A stretch of 64,000 nucleotides of DNA, taken from positions 975,001 through 1,039,000 of the forward strand of contig NZ_CP139141.1 of NCBI RefSeq assembly GCF_034059295.1, in the 5' to 3' direction. The position numbers and the translations under genes were made by a program. How positions within the stretch are numbered: position 1 is the stretch's first letter; each line of letters opens with the position of its first letter. Source of the DNA: Pseudomonas sp. HR96. Its GTDB lineage: Bacteria; Pseudomonadota; Gammaproteobacteria; Pseudomonadales; Pseudomonadaceae. The notes beneath the pieces were generated by a model, which saw only the letters and a program-made list of their open reading frames with translations, searched no databases and was not told where the DNA came from. Of the stretch, positions 19,818-30,160 are shown piece by piece.

Positions 19818-20789
19818 TCAGATCGCATTGCGCAGGCTGAGGTTTTCCGGGTGCGGCTGCAGGTAGACCTGCTGCGCGATGTACGGATCCGGGTGCAAGC
19901 GAAACAGGTGCTTGAGCAGGGTCAGCGGCACGACCAGCGGTACGATGCCCTGGCGGTATTGATCAATCAGCTGGAGCATCTCTTGCTTGTCCGCAGGCCC
20001 GATATGCTGCTTGAGGTAGCCGCTCAGGTGCAGCAAGACGTTGCTATGGGTACCGCGCGTTGCGCAGCGCTTGAGCGCGGCCATCAACTGGCTGAAGTAA
20101 CGCGGGCCCACGTCATTGGCATCGGCCTCGCCCATGCTGCCCAGCATTTTGCCCAGTACCTTGTATTGCGGTGGGTTGTTGGCCATGAGCTGATATTTGT
20201 AGCGCGCATGGAATTCGGTCAGGGCGCGGCGGCTCAAGCCGGCGGCGCGTACGCGTTGCCAGTCGGCGTAGGCGAATACCCGGACCAGGAAGTTTTCCCG
20301 CAGGACCGGATCGTTCAGGCGGCCTTCTTCTTCTACCGGCAGGTCAGGGTAGGCCGCGCAGAACGCTTGGGCATAGATGCCGCGGCCGCCGTCGGCTTGC
20401 GGGGCGCCGTTGTCACGGTAGACCTTGACCCGCTCCAGGCCGCACGACGGTGACTTCTGCATGAAGATGTAGCCACAGATATCGTCGAGCTGGCCGGCCA
20501 TGTGGGCACCGTACTGGGCCAGGGCATCCGTGACGTCCCGCTCGGCATGCACGGTGCCCACCGCACGGGGCTGATTCGGCTCGCCCACCAGGCGGATCGG
20601 CTCGCGAGGAATGCCCAGGCCGATCGCCACTTCCGGGCAGACGCGGATGAAGTCGAAATGCTCGGCCAGGGCGTTGCGGCACAGCAGTGACTGCTTGTGT
20701 CCGGCGTTGTAGCGCACCTCGTCGCCCATCAGGCAGGCGCTGATGGCCAGCCGTGGCTTGAGGGGCGCAGGTGTGACGGTCTCGGGCAT
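19818..20789 (-). CDS. rudS: RudS, tRNA 4-thiouridine desulfidase (TudS/DUF523 fused to DUF1722)
   Basis: A 323-residue two-domain protein. The N-terminal DUF523/TudS domain (about 12-165) has the three iron-sulfur ligands in SACLMG (Cys19), VCPEV (Cys51) and KSPSCG (Cys116). The C-terminal DUF1722/YbgA domain (about 190-310) contains FHARYKYQLMANNP and YLKQHI. Published work on this fusion, recalled without lookup, shows removal of sulfur from 4-thiouridine in tRNA through a [4Fe-4S] cluster, with DUF1722 helping bind tRNA, and reduced UVA growth delay. It is the first gene after the two TGTACA-N12-TGTACA boxes and is cotranscribed with pplR1 and phrB, a context that fits photoprotection well. 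Confidence 0.9.
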   Translation of the reverse strand: MPETVTPAPLKPRLAISACLMGDEVRYNAGHKQSLLCRNALAEHFDFIRVCPEVAIGLGIPREPIRLVGEPNQPRAVGTVHAERDVTDALAQYGAHMAGQLDDICGYIFMQKSPSCGLERVKVYRDNGAPQADGGRGIYAQAFCAAYPDLPVEEEGRLNDPVLRENFLVRVFAYADWQRVRAAGLSRRALTEFHARYKYQLMANNPPQYKVLGKMLGSMGEADANDVGPRYFSQLMAALKRCATRGTHSNVLLHLSGYLKQHIGPADKQEMLQLIDQYRQGIVPLVVPLTLLKHLFRLHPDPYIAQQVYLQPHPENLSLRNAI

Positions 20790-20807
20790 GCAAACCTCGA
20801 ATAAACC

Positions 20808-20831
20808 TGTACAGGCGGTTTTGTTTGTACA
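20808..20831. promoter_or_regulatory. PplR box 1, TGTACA-N12-TGTACA
   Basis: Two exact TGTACA hexamers separated by exactly 12 bases. It lies 19 bases upstream of the rudS start, just downstream of the predicted transcription start. The arrangement equals the binding consensus I recall for PplR1 of P. putida, T(G/A)TACA-N12-TGTA(C/T)A. Confidence 0.85.
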
Positions 20832-20840
20832 GATTTATTT

Positions 20841-20868
20841 ATCATAGGTTGCCTGTTGTACAAGTCAA
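20841..20868 (-). promoter_or_regulatory. Predicted promoter of rudS-pplR1-phrB
   Basis: Read on the minus strand: -35 TTGACT at 20868-20863, a 16-base spacer, and -10 TATGAT at 20846-20841. The -35 lies inside the 12-base spacer of PplR box 2, and box 1 begins about three bases past the expected start, so a regulator bound to both would flank and cover the promoter. Confidence 0.7.
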
Positions 20869-20880
20869 CTCCGATGTACA
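20857..20880. promoter_or_regulatory. PplR box 2, TGTACA-N12-TGTACA
   Basis: A second exact copy of the direct repeat, starting 49 bases from the start of box 1. Its spacer contains the predicted -35 element of the rudS promoter. It also lies 25 bases past the stop of the upstream TIGR02450 gene. Confidence 0.87.
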
Positions 20881-20904
20881 ACTTTTATCAGGGCGGGCCC
20901 AGTT

Positions 20905-22198
<1,294 letters not shown>

Positions 22199-22324
22199 TT
22201 ACTAAATGCTTGTCCTATGTTTATCTGAGAAGGGGTGCCGGTAAAAGTGCCGACCCTTTCCAAAAATACCTTACCTACAACATACCTCAGCGATACCCGC
22301 TGAATCGTCAACAAGGAAGCTGCC

Positions 22325-23224
22325 ATGCACATCTTGCTGACCGGCGGTACCGGTCTGATCGGCCGCCGTCTCTGCCAATACTGGCTTGCCCAGGGCCACC
22401 GGCTCACTGTGCTCAGCCGGCGCCCCGAAGAGGTCCCGCGGCTGTGCGGAGCCTCGGTTCAAGGTATCGCAGATTTGTCGCAGTTGGGCAATGCGCCGGT
22501 CGACGCGGTGGTCAACCTGGCCGGTCAGCCGATCGCTGCGCGGCCCTGGACCGGCAAGCGCCGCGCCAGCCTGTGGGCCAGTCGCATCGGTTCGACCGAG
22601 CGCCTGCTGGCCTGGCTGGAGAGCCGCGAGAGCCGGCCAGCGGTATTGATCTCCGGATCGGCGGTGGGCTGGTACGGCGACGGCGGCGAGCGTGAGTTGA
22701 CCGAGGCCGCGCCGCCGGTCCGCGAGGATTTCGCCAGCCAGTTGTGCATCGCCTGGGAGGAAACTGCCTTGCGTGCGCAAGCGCTGGGTATTCGTGTGGC
22801 CTGCATCCGCACCGGGCTGGTGCTGGCCAGCGAGGGCGGTTTTCTGCAGCCGCTGAAGCTGCCGTTCAAACTGGGGTTGGGCGGCCCGATCGGCGATGGC
22901 CGGCAATGGATGGCATGGATTCACATCGATGACCAAATCGCCTTGATTGATTTTATCTTGCACCGCAACGATGCCAGCGGTCCCTATAATGCCTGCGCGC
23001 CGCAGCCGGTGCGCAACCGCGAGTTCGCCCGGTTGTTCGGCCGCGCGTTGCACCGGCCGGCCTTCCTGCCGCTGCCGGCGCTGCTGCTGCGGCCGCTGGG
23101 CGAAATGTCCGGGCTGCTGCTGGGCGGCCAGCACGCGCGCCCAGCCCGGTTGCTGGAAGCCGGCTTCGTCTTTCGCTACACCGAATTGTCCCAGGCGCTG
23201 GCCGAACTGGCGCCGCATCTGTGA
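22325..23224 (+). CDS. TIGR01777 family NAD(P)-dependent epimerase/SDR-like protein
   Basis: A 299-residue protein with an N-terminal Rossmann fold, [13 protein letters not shown], and the family-specific INLAGQPI-like stretch ([14 protein letters not shown]), [10 protein letters not shown] and a C-terminal DUF1731 domain. Such proteins are loosely annotated as sugar-nucleotide epimerases or SulA-like, without known substrate. AAGGAAGC lies about eight bases before the ATG. It is followed 40 bases later by hemH and is divergent from the light-linked oxidoreductase; the shared upstream region holds the third PplR-type box. Confidence 0.9.
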   Translation: MHILLTGGTGLIGRRLCQYWLAQGHRLTVLSRRPEEVPRLCGASVQGIADLSQLGNAPVDAVVNLAGQPIAARPWTGKRRASLWASRIGSTERLLAWLESRESRPAVLISGSAVGWYGDGGERELTEAAPPVREDFASQLCIAWEETALRAQALGIRVACIRTGLVLASEGGFLQPLKLPFKLGLGGPIGDGRQWMAWIHIDDQIALIDFILHRNDASGPYNACAPQPVRNREFARLFGRALHRPAFLPLPALLLRPLGEMSGLLLGGQHARPARLLEAGFVFRYTELSQALAELAPHL

Positions 23225-23264
23225 ACTGGCTGCACGTCTATCACCCTTTGATTCAGGACCTCGC

Positions 23265-24293
23265 ATGACCGACCACGCCTTGCTGCTGGTGAACCTGGGC
23301 TCGCCAGCTTCGACCGAAGTGGCTGATGTCCGCCGTTATCTCAACCAGTTTCTGATGGACCCCTACGTCATCGACCTGCCCTGGCCGGTGCGCCGGCTGC
23401 TGGTGTCGCTGATCCTGGTCAAGCGGCCCGAGCAATCGGCCCACGCCTATGCCTCCATCTGGTGGGACGAAGGCTCGCCGCTGGTGGTGCTGACCCGACG
23501 CCTGCAGGCGGTGATGCGCGAACAATGGCGCCATGGCCCGGTGGAGATCGCCATGCGTTATGGCGAGCCGTCGCTGCAGACGGTGCTGACCCGCCTGGCC
23601 GGGCAGGGCGTCGGTGAGATAACCCTGGCACCTTTGTATCCGCAGTTTGCCGACAGCACCGTGACCACGGTGATCGAGGAAGCCAAACGCGTGGTGCGCG
23701 AACACCGGCTGGCGGTGAAATTTGCCGTGGTGCCACCGTTTTACGATCAGCCGGAATATATCCAGGCGCTGACCGCCAGTGCTCGTCCGTACCTGGAGGC
23801 GGCGCCGTTCGACCACCTGCTGCTGAGTTTCCACGGCCTGCCCGAACGTCACCTGACCAAGCTCGACCCGACCGGCAGCCACTGCCTGAAGGACGCCGGT
23901 TGCTGTCGCAACGCACCGCCTGCGGTGCTTGCTACCTGCTATCGCGCGCAGTGCATGCGCACGGCCGCCGCCTTTGCCACGAGTATGGGTTTGCCGGACG
24001 GCAAGTGGTCGGTGTCGTTCCAGTCGCGGCTGGGCCGCGCCAAATGGATCGAACCCTATACCGAGGCGCGTCTGGACGAGCTGGCGAAACAGGGGGTCAA
24101 GCGCCTTTTGGTGATGTGCCCGGCGTTCGTCGCCGATTGCATCGAAACCCTGGAGGAGATCGGCGATCGCGGCCGCGAGCAATTCGTCGCGGCCGGGGGA
24201 GAGGAGTTGGTGCTGGTGCCCTGCCTGAATGACAACCTTCAGTGGGGCGAGGCGTTGAATACCCTGTGCGAGCGAGCGCCGGTGATGGCCTGA
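23265..24293 (+). CDS. hemH: Ferrochelatase
   Basis: A 342-residue enzyme inserting Fe2+ into protoporphyrin IX, the last step of protoheme synthesis. The N-terminal LLLVNLGSP and the active-site [11 protein letters not shown] (His190) are clear. A cysteine-rich segment follows, with Cys207, 213, 214, 225 and 230; some bacterial ferrochelatases hold a [2Fe-2S] cluster in such a position, so one may be present here (inference). It lies 40 bases after the TIGR01777 gene and ends close to a hairpin. A light-responsive site upstream would fit the need to keep photosensitising protoporphyrin low. Confidence 0.97.
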   Translation: MTDHALLLVNLGSPASTEVADVRRYLNQFLMDPYVIDLPWPVRRLLVSLILVKRPEQSAHAYASIWWDEGSPLVVLTRRLQAVMREQWRHGPVEIAMRYGEPSLQTVLTRLAGQGVGEITLAPLYPQFADSTVTTVIEEAKRVVREHRLAVKFAVVPPFYDQPEYIQALTASARPYLEAAPFDHLLLSFHGLPERHLTKLDPTGSHCLKDAGCCRNAPPAVLATCYRAQCMRTAAAFATSMGLPDGKWSVSFQSRLGRAKWIEPYTEARLDELAKQGVKRLLVMCPAFVADCIETLEEIGDRGREQFVAAGGEELVLVPCLNDNLQWGEALNTLCERAPVMA

Positions 24294-24302
24294 TGCCCAG
24301 GT

Positions 24303-24322
24303 GGGAGAGGTGCTCCTCTCCC
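24303..24322. terminator. Hairpin between convergent hemH and uraA
   Basis: Perfect eight-base-pair stem GGGAGAGG/CCTCTCCC with a TGCT loop. There is no clear T-run, so termination is likely but not proven; it could serve both converging transcripts. Confidence 0.6.
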
Positions 24323-24330
24323 TCTGACGC

Positions 24331-25593
24331 TCAATCCAGCGTCCGCTCCTTCCACTTGCCATGCCCAGGCAACACCAGGTTCAGCAGGATGGCCACCACG
24401 GCACACAGGGCGATGCCCTTGAGGCCGAAGTCGTTTGGCCCGGTGCCGCTGCCCACCAACACCCCACCGATGCCAAATACCAGGGTCACCGAAACGATCA
24501 CCAGGTTGCGCGCCTCGCCCAGATCGATCTTGTGACGGATCAGGGTATTGAGGCCCACCGCCGCGATTGAGCCGAACAGCAGGCAGAGAATCCCGCCCAT
24601 GACCGGCACCGGAATGCTCTGCAGCAAGGCCCCGAACTTGCCGATGAAGGCCAGGCTGATAGCGAAGACCGCCGCCCAGGTCATGATTTTCGGGTTGTAG
24701 GCCTTGGTCAGCATCACCGCACCGGTCACTTCGGCGTAGGTGGTGTTGGGCGGCCCGCCGAACAGGCCGGCGGCCGTGGTGGCCAGGCCGTCACCCAGCA
24801 AGGTGCGGTGCAGGCCAGGCTTTTTCAGGTAGTCGCGGCCGGTCACGCTGCCCACCGCGATCACCCCGCCGATGTGCTCGATGGCCGGTGCCAGTGCCAC
24901 CGGGACGATAAACAGGATGGCCTGCCAGTTGAACGCCGGCGCGGTGAAGTGCGGCAACGCCAGCCAGGGCGCGGCGGCGATCTTCGCCACGTCGACCACG
25001 CCGAACCAGAACGACAGGGCAAAGCCCACCAGCACCCCGGAGATGATCGGCACCAGGCGGAAGATGCCTTTGCCGAACACCGCCACCACGATGGTGGTGA
25101 GCAGGGCCGGCATGGAGATCAGCATGGCGGTGCGGTAGGGCACCAGCTCGCTGCCGTCACCGGCCTTGCCCATGGCCATGTTGGCGGCGATCGGCGCCAT
25201 CGCCAGGCCAATGGAAATCACCACCGGCCCGATCACCACCGGCGGCAGCAGGCGGTCGATGAAACCTGGACCCTTGAGCTTCACCGCCAGGCCCATGAAG
25301 GTGTAGACGAAGCCTGCGGCCATGACCCCGCCCATGGTCTCGGCCAGGCCGAACTGGCCCTTGGCGAGGATGATCGGGGTGATGAAGGCAAAGCTGGACG
25401 CGAGGAACACCGGCACCTGGCGCCCGGTCACCAGCTGGAACAAGAGGGTCCCCAGGCCGGCCGTGAACAGCGCGACGTTGGGGTCGAGCCCGGTGATCAG
25501 CGGCATCAGCACCAGGGCGCCGAATGCCACGAAGAGCATCTGCGCGCCGGAGACGATTTGCCGCCACAGCGGATCGTTGAACTCGTCGGCCAT
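24331..25593 (-). CDS. uraA: Uracil permease (NCS2/UraA family)
   Basis: A 420-residue inner-membrane uracil:proton symporter with about 14 hydrophobic segments. The family signatures around FLASSFAFITPI, VVIGPVVISIGL and the substrate-site region PNTTYAEVTGAV are visible. The start at 25593 (MADEFNDPLWRQI) fits the family; an open frame extending further upstream only reads through upp out of frame. It is separated from upp by two bases, so uptake and phosphoribosylation of uracil are cotranscribed. Confidence 0.96.
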   Translation of the reverse strand: MADEFNDPLWRQIVSGAQMLFVAFGALVLMPLITGLDPNVALFTAGLGTLLFQLVTGRQVPVFLASSFAFITPIILAKGQFGLAETMGGVMAAGFVYTFMGLAVKLKGPGFIDRLLPPVVIGPVVISIGLAMAPIAANMAMGKAGDGSELVPYRTAMLISMPALLTTIVVAVFGKGIFRLVPIISGVLVGFALSFWFGVVDVAKIAAAPWLALPHFTAPAFNWQAILFIVPVALAPAIEHIGGVIAVGSVTGRDYLKKPGLHRTLLGDGLATTAAGLFGGPPNTTYAEVTGAVMLTKAYNPKIMTWAAVFAISLAFIGKFGALLQSIPVPVMGGILCLLFGSIAAVGLNTLIRHKIDLGEARNLVIVSVTLVFGIGGVLVGSGTGPNDFGLKGIALCAVVAILLNLVLPGHGKWKERTLD

Positions 25594-25595
25594 GC

Positions 25596-26234
25596 TCAAG
25601 CGTCCTTCTGCTTGGTGCCGAAGATCTTGTCGCCGGCATCGCCCAGGCCCGGGATGATGTAGCCGTGTTCGTTGAGACGCTCGTCGATCGAGGCGGTGTA
25701 GATCTGCACGTCGGGGTGGGCTTTCTCTACGGCGGCGATGCCTTCGGGGGCCGCCACCAGCACCATGGCGCGGATGTCCTTGCAGCCGGCTTTCTTCAGC
25801 AGGTCGATGGTGGCAACCATCGAGCCGCCGGTGGCCAGCATCGGGTCGATGATCATCGCCAGGCGCTCTTCGATGCCCAGTACCAGTTTTTCCAGATAGG
25901 TATGGGCCTCCAGGGTCTGCTCGTTGCGGGCGACACCCACGGCGCTGACCTTGGCCCCCGGGATCAGGCTGAGCACGCCTTCGAGCATGCCGATGCCGGC
26001 GCGCAGGATGGGCACCACGGTGATCTTCTTGCCAGCGATCTTCTCGACCTGCACCGGGCCGCACCAGCCGTCGATCTGGTAGCTCTCCAGTGGCAGGTCC
26101 TTGGTGGCCTCGTAGGTCAGCAGGGCGCCAACCTCCTGCGCCAGCTCACGAAAGTTCTTCGTGCTGATGTCGGCACGGCGCATGAGGCCGAGCTTGTGGC
26201 GGATCAGCGGGTGGCGGATCTCTCGAATGGGCAT
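25596..26234 (-). CDS. upp: Uracil phosphoribosyltransferase
   Basis: A 212-residue enzyme converting uracil and PRPP to UMP in pyrimidine salvage. The PRPP loop region reads [13 protein letters not shown], and the C-terminal uracil-binding [11 protein letters not shown] is intact. It is the first gene of the upp-uraA pair. Its promoter would lie in the 169 bases shared with divergent hpt. Confidence 0.98.
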   Translation of the reverse strand: MPIREIRHPLIRHKLGLMRRADISTKNFRELAQEVGALLTYEATKDLPLESYQIDGWCGPVQVEKIAGKKITVVPILRAGIGMLEGVLSLIPGAKVSAVGVARNEQTLEAHTYLEKLVLGIEERLAMIIDPMLATGGSMVATIDLLKKAGCKDIRAMVLVAAPEGIAAVEKAHPDVQIYTASIDERLNEHGYIIPGLGDAGDKIFGTKQKDA

Positions 26235-26403
26235 GGGGGCGGGGCTCCGGAAGGCAAAAAAACGCGCTAGATTAGACTATTTGGTCAACTCTGTAACAGC
26301 CGCAAACGCGACATTTAGCACGTTAGTCCACAAATGCTTGAACTGCGGGCGGTGGATGCGTACCTTTGCCCGCTTTTCACCGACCGCCCCCCTGGAGAGC
26401 GCC

Positions 26404-26961
26404 ATGTCCGCTGACCTCGAGCACATCCGTCAAGTGATGCGCGAAGCCGATTGCCTGCACACTGAAGCCGACGTCGAGGCGGCGATCGCGCGCGTTGGCG
26501 CGCAGATCAATGCCGATCTGGCCGAGCGCAACCCGGTGGTGTTCTGCGTGATGAACGGCGGCCTGATCTTTTCCGGCAAATTGCTGACCCACCTGAATTT
26601 CCCGCTGGAAGCGTCCTACCTGCACGCCACTCGCTACCGCAACCAGACCAGTGGCGGCGATCTGTTCTGGAAGGCCAAGCCGGAGGTGTCGTTCATCGAC
26701 CGCGACGTGCTGATCATCGACGACATCCTCGACGAGGGTCACACCCTCAGCGCCATCATCGACTTCTGCAAACACGCTGGCGCTGCCGCCGTGCACACCG
26801 CCGTGCTGATCGACAAGGATCACGACCGCAAGGCGTCGCCGGGCTTGAAGGCCACCTATACCGGTTTGCCGTGCGTGGATCGTTACGTGTTCGGTTATGG
26901 CATGGACTACAAAGGGTACTGGCGCAATGCGGCGGGGATCTATGCGGTGAAGGGGCTGTAA
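26404..26961 (+). CDS. hpt: Hypoxanthine-guanine phosphoribosyltransferase
   Basis: A 185-residue purine salvage enzyme converting hypoxanthine or guanine to IMP or GMP with PRPP. The PRPP-binding motif reads VLIIDDILDEGHTL; the hood and C-terminal GYGMDYKGYWRN region are typical of Pseudomonas Hpt. The ATG at 26404 has GGAGAG upstream, and a longer frame reading back to 26161 is rejected as it overlaps divergent upp. A GGGGGC-TTC-GCCCCC hairpin (26996-27012) follows the gene. Confidence 0.94.
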   Translation: MSADLEHIRQVMREADCLHTEADVEAAIARVGAQINADLAERNPVVFCVMNGGLIFSGKLLTHLNFPLEASYLHATRYRNQTSGGDLFWKAKPEVSFIDRDVLIIDDILDEGHTLSAIIDFCKHAGAAAVHTAVLIDKDHDRKASPGLKATYTGLPCVDRYVFGYGMDYKGYWRNAAGIYAVKGL

Positions 26962-27060
26962 CCTTTCCCAGGATCAAACCGGCCTGGCGGCCTCTCGGGG
27001 GCTTCGCCCCCTCCCATGGAGTGCGTGCTACAGTGCTCGCCCGCCTGCCCGGAGCCTGCC

Positions 27061-27558
27061 ATGCGCTTGAAGATCGCCGCTTTTGCCTTGCTGTCCGCCG
27101 CCCCCTTCGCCGTGACTGCCGCCGCCACCCCGCCGGCCAGTGTGCCGATGCACGCCCAGTACCTCCCGCCGGACGAGCTGGGCCTGCGCACTGGCAAGCC
27201 GGAACAGCAACAGCTGTTGCAGGTGACCGAGTTCACCGTGGTGGTGGGCAACCAGCGGCTGTCCAGCCAGCAGCCGATCCCGGTGACTTCCGCCGTCTCG
27301 CTGCGCCTCAAGGGCAAGGCACTGAACAAGGGCGCGAACATCAGTGAAGTGCTGATTACCTTCGATGCAGAAAGCAAAAGCCTGAAAAAGCCTGCCTACG
27401 ACGACGACAGCAAGACCCTGAGCCTCAACTATCCGCTGGGGCAGTACCGCACCATCGTCGACCTGCTGCGCAATGACACGGTCTACGTCCAGTTCCTGAC
27501 CTATCCCAACGGCCACATCTGGGCCGACCTGCACACCGGTGCCGAACACGCGCGTTGA
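27061..27558 (+). CDS. Conserved exported protein of unknown function
   Basis: A 165-residue protein with an N-terminal signal peptide (MRLKIAAFALL, cleavage near VTAAA). The mature part has alternating hydrophobic strands and no cysteine, which suggests a periplasmic beta-rich domain. I do not recognise the family. The ATG at 27061 begins the signal peptide; the upstream in-frame ATG at 27016 would place 15 non-signal residues before it. It is in line with the PA4642-family gene 65 bases downstream. Confidence 0.82.
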   Translation: MRLKIAAFALLSAAPFAVTAAATPPASVPMHAQYLPPDELGLRTGKPEQQQLLQVTEFTVVVGNQRLSSQQPIPVTSAVSLRLKGKALNKGANISEVLITFDAESKSLKKPAYDDDSKTLSLNYPLGQYRTIVDLLRNDTVYVQFLTYPNGHIWADLHTGAEHAR

Positions 27559-27623
27559 GCCTGCGGGCGCGGCAGAGTTACACTTGCCGCCCCGTGAACG
27601 CCTTCAAGCGAGTTGGTAGACCG

Positions 27624-27908
27624 ATGCGTAAAGACAAGAAGCAGGTGATTGGTGACGAGATCGGCGACGAGCAGATCAAATTGTTCCTCGACTTCGAGCC
27701 GGTGGACGCCACTTCGCCGTCCTTGCACAAGCTGATCAAGGCGTATCGCGGCCTGCGCGTCGACGACTTCGAACGCTTCGTCGGCTTCTTCAAGGCCGCT
27801 GGCTACGACCTGGATGGCAAGGACGAGCACGGTCAGGACTTTATCGCCTTGATCAAGGACCAGCGCAACGCGCCCGAATACATCGAGATCATCGAAAAGG
27901 CTCGCTGA
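27624..27908 (+). CDS. PA4642 family protein
   Basis: A 94-residue acidic cytosolic protein, MRKDKKQVIGDEIGDEQI onward, with the conserved segment FLDFEPVDATSPSLHKL and a C-terminal helix QRNAPEYIEIIEKAR. It is conserved in Pseudomonas but has no known function. The start is the ATG that begins the charged N-terminus, preceded by 23 unlikely residues in the longer frame. A strong bidirectional terminator stands between it and convergent mqo. Confidence 0.9.
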   Translation: MRKDKKQVIGDEIGDEQIKLFLDFEPVDATSPSLHKLIKAYRGLRVDDFERFVGFFKAAGYDLDGKDEHGQDFIALIKDQRNAPEYIEIIEKAR

Positions 27909-27936
27909 GCCCGCGCCAGGTAAAAGCCTGCGCATG

Positions 27937-27964
27937 AAAAAACGCCCCGGCCGGGGCGTTTTTT
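27937..27964. terminator. Bidirectional terminator between the PA4642-family gene and mqo
   Basis: Palindrome AACGCCCCGG/CCGGGGCGTT with six A at the left and six T at the right, so it is a full terminator in both directions for two convergent genes. Confidence 0.93.
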
Positions 27965-27983
27965 CATGGGGCCATGACAGCCC

Positions 27984-29498
27984 TCAAGCGTAGTGCTGCG
28001 CCCCGTCGTTCGGCGTAGCGGCCAGGCCCAGGGCCTCGTCGCTCTGTGCGCGGACTCGGCGATACAGCTCGGCGTCGGTCTGCAGGGCCTTTTCACGGGC
28101 CGGGAAGATTTCCTCAAGCTTGCTCGACCAGGCGGCCGAACGCGTCTGCTCGGGGAAGCAGCGCTCGAGCAGCTCGAGCATGATCGACACGGTCACCGAG
28201 GCGCCCGGGGAGGCCCCAAGCAGCGCTGCCAGCGAGCCATCCTTCGCCGACACCAGCTCGGTGCCGAACTGCAGGATGCCGCCCTTCTTCGCGTCCTTCT
28301 TGATGATCTGCACGCGCTGGCCAGCCACTTCCAGACGCCAGTCTTCGGCTTTGGCCTCGGGGTAGAAGCGGCGCAGCGAGTCCAGGCGTTGCTCCATGGA
28401 CTGGCGGACTTCGCTCATCAGGTACTTGGTCAGGTCCATGTTGTCGCGGGCCACCGCGAGCATCGGGCCGATGTTGCCGGCGCGTACCGACAGCGGCAGG
28501 TCGAGGAACGAACCGTGCTTGAGGAACTTGGTGGTGAAGCCGGCGTAAGGCCCGAACAGCAGGGACTTCTTGCCGTCGACCACGCGGGTGTCCAGGTGCG
28601 GCACCGACATCGGCGGCGAACCTACCGCAGCCTGGCTGTAGACCTTGGCCTGGTGGCGCTCGACCACTTCCGGCTTGTCGCAACGCAGCCACTGGCCGCT
28701 GACCGGGAAGCCGCCGAAGCCCTTGCTCTCGTCGATGCCCGACAGTTGCAGCAGCGGCAGGGCTGCGCCACCGGCGCCGAGGAAGACGAATTTGGCATCC
28801 AGCTCACGGCTGCTGCCGCTGACGGCATCCTTGATGGTCACGCGCCAGCCGCTGCCCTGACGGCTCAGGCCGGTGACCTTGCTGGAATACTTGACCTTGG
28901 CATTGGCAGTGCTGCCCAGGTGGGCCAGCAGCTTGTTGGTCAAGGCGCCGAAGTTGACGTCGGTGCCGCCCATCACGCGGGTGGCGGCGATCTGCTGGTC
29001 GGCGGGGCGGCCCGGCATCATCAGCGGCATCCACTCGACCATGGTGGCTTTGTCTTCGGTGTAGAGCATGTCGGCGAAGGCATGATGCTGCTTGAGCATC
29101 TCCCAGCGCTTCTTGAGGAACGCCACGCCCTTGTCACCCTCGACGTAGCTCAGGTGCGGGATGGGGTTGATGAATTCTCGGGCCGCACCGAAGCTGCCCT
29201 TGCGTTGCAGGTGCGCCCAGAACTGCTTGGACACCTCGAACTGCGAGTTGATCTGCACGGCTTTCTTGATGTCGACCGAGCCGTCGGCGGCCTGAGGCGT
29301 GTAGTTCAGTTCGCACAGCCCGGCATGACCGGTACCGGCGTTGTTCCATGGGTTGGAACTCTCGGCGGCGCCGGAGTCCATGGCCTCGACCACTTCCAGC
29401 GTGAGCGTCGGGTCCAGTTCCTTGAGCAGTACGGCCAGGGTGGCACTCATGATGCCAGCCCCAACAAGTACGACATCGACTGCTTCGTTGTGCGCCAT
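27984..29498 (-). CDS. mqo: Malate:quinone oxidoreductase
   Basis: A 504-residue FAD enzyme at the inner face of the membrane oxidising malate to oxaloacetate with quinone as acceptor, replacing or supporting malate dehydrogenase in the TCA cycle. The FAD loop [14 protein letters not shown] is at the N-terminus, with family segments [17 protein letters not shown] and [11 protein letters not shown]. The start at 29498 has GGAGA upstream. A 660-base region without genes lies upstream, so its leader may be long. Confidence 0.97.
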   Translation of the reverse strand: MAHNEAVDVVLVGAGIMSATLAVLLKELDPTLTLEVVEAMDSGAAESSNPWNNAGTGHAGLCELNYTPQAADGSVDIKKAVQINSQFEVSKQFWAHLQRKGSFGAAREFINPIPHLSYVEGDKGVAFLKKRWEMLKQHHAFADMLYTEDKATMVEWMPLMMPGRPADQQIAATRVMGGTDVNFGALTNKLLAHLGSTANAKVKYSSKVTGLSRQGSGWRVTIKDAVSGSSRELDAKFVFLGAGGAALPLLQLSGIDESKGFGGFPVSGQWLRCDKPEVVERHQAKVYSQAAVGSPPMSVPHLDTRVVDGKKSLLFGPYAGFTTKFLKHGSFLDLPLSVRAGNIGPMLAVARDNMDLTKYLMSEVRQSMEQRLDSLRRFYPEAKAEDWRLEVAGQRVQIIKKDAKKGGILQFGTELVSAKDGSLAALLGASPGASVTVSIMLELLERCFPEQTRSAAWSSKLEEIFPAREKALQTDAELYRRVRAQSDEALGLAATPNDGAQHYA

Positions 29499-30160
29499 GT
29501 AACGCGTCTCCAAAATCTTCAGCACCAATTTGACAGCAAGGCGTCGCGTTTGCCATTCGACCATCGGTCAGCGCAATCGTCTTGCCCAGCGAAAAGCGTC
29601 AGGCCCGGGTGGTTGAGGGCACCAGGGTGCCGGCGGTGGATGCTGTTCGGGACGTCGATAAAGCTATTGTGAATGCAGAACTGTTCATTTGCTCGCCACA
29701 CTCTTGTGAAGTAGGAATGATGTACGCAGACATCGCTCTTGCACGCTCTTTTGGAGTCGTTAACCTCGAAAAGGGCCACCCCCGTCACGCGTGCAGATGG
29801 ATGCGCGGCAAATGGCAGCTCTGGCAGGGCAGGGCGAAATCGGTGGGGGTCACCCGCCACGGCGCTTCGGACCTGCTCTGGATGGGCGGCTCTCTGTGGG
29901 CAATGCGGGAGCAAATGGCAGCATTTGCATTGATGCGAGGCCCGATCAGGAGACGTCCTTATAATCGGGGGGAGATTATAACGATGAATCGCCGAGAAAT
30001 GATCCTGTTACATGACATTTCTTGGACGCTGGAGGCGAAAGTGGGCGGTGACTGGCCAGTCTTTTGCGGGCCGGCGCGTCGCTTTCCAGCCGCGCTGGTT
30101 TGCCGGGGGCGGGCACCGCTATACTGCGGCCCTGTTGCCTATTCCCTTGGAGAGACGAGC
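29499..30160. other. Long intergenic region upstream of mqo and yajG
   Basis: About 660 bases without a convincing protein gene. Open frames run through it on both strands, but none has both a ribosome site and family-like content. The clearest structure is the palindrome at 29959-29981. The minus-strand half, if transcribed from there, would be a leader of over 450 bases for mqo. Confidence 0.6.
29959..29981. promoter_or_regulatory. Palindrome TTATAATC-N7-GATTATAA with a -10-like element on each strand
   Basis: Perfect eight-base arms around a seven-base spacer (GGGGGGA). Each arm contains TATAAT in the direction of one flanking gene: plus strand 29960-29965 toward yajG, minus strand 29980-29975 toward mqo. 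It may be a symmetric divergent promoter or an operator. No good -35 is seen. Confidence 0.5.

Noticed and set aside
29519..29914. 131-residue open frame upstream of mqo
   Set aside because: Composition unlike a protein, no ribosome site, and it overlaps the likely mqo leader.
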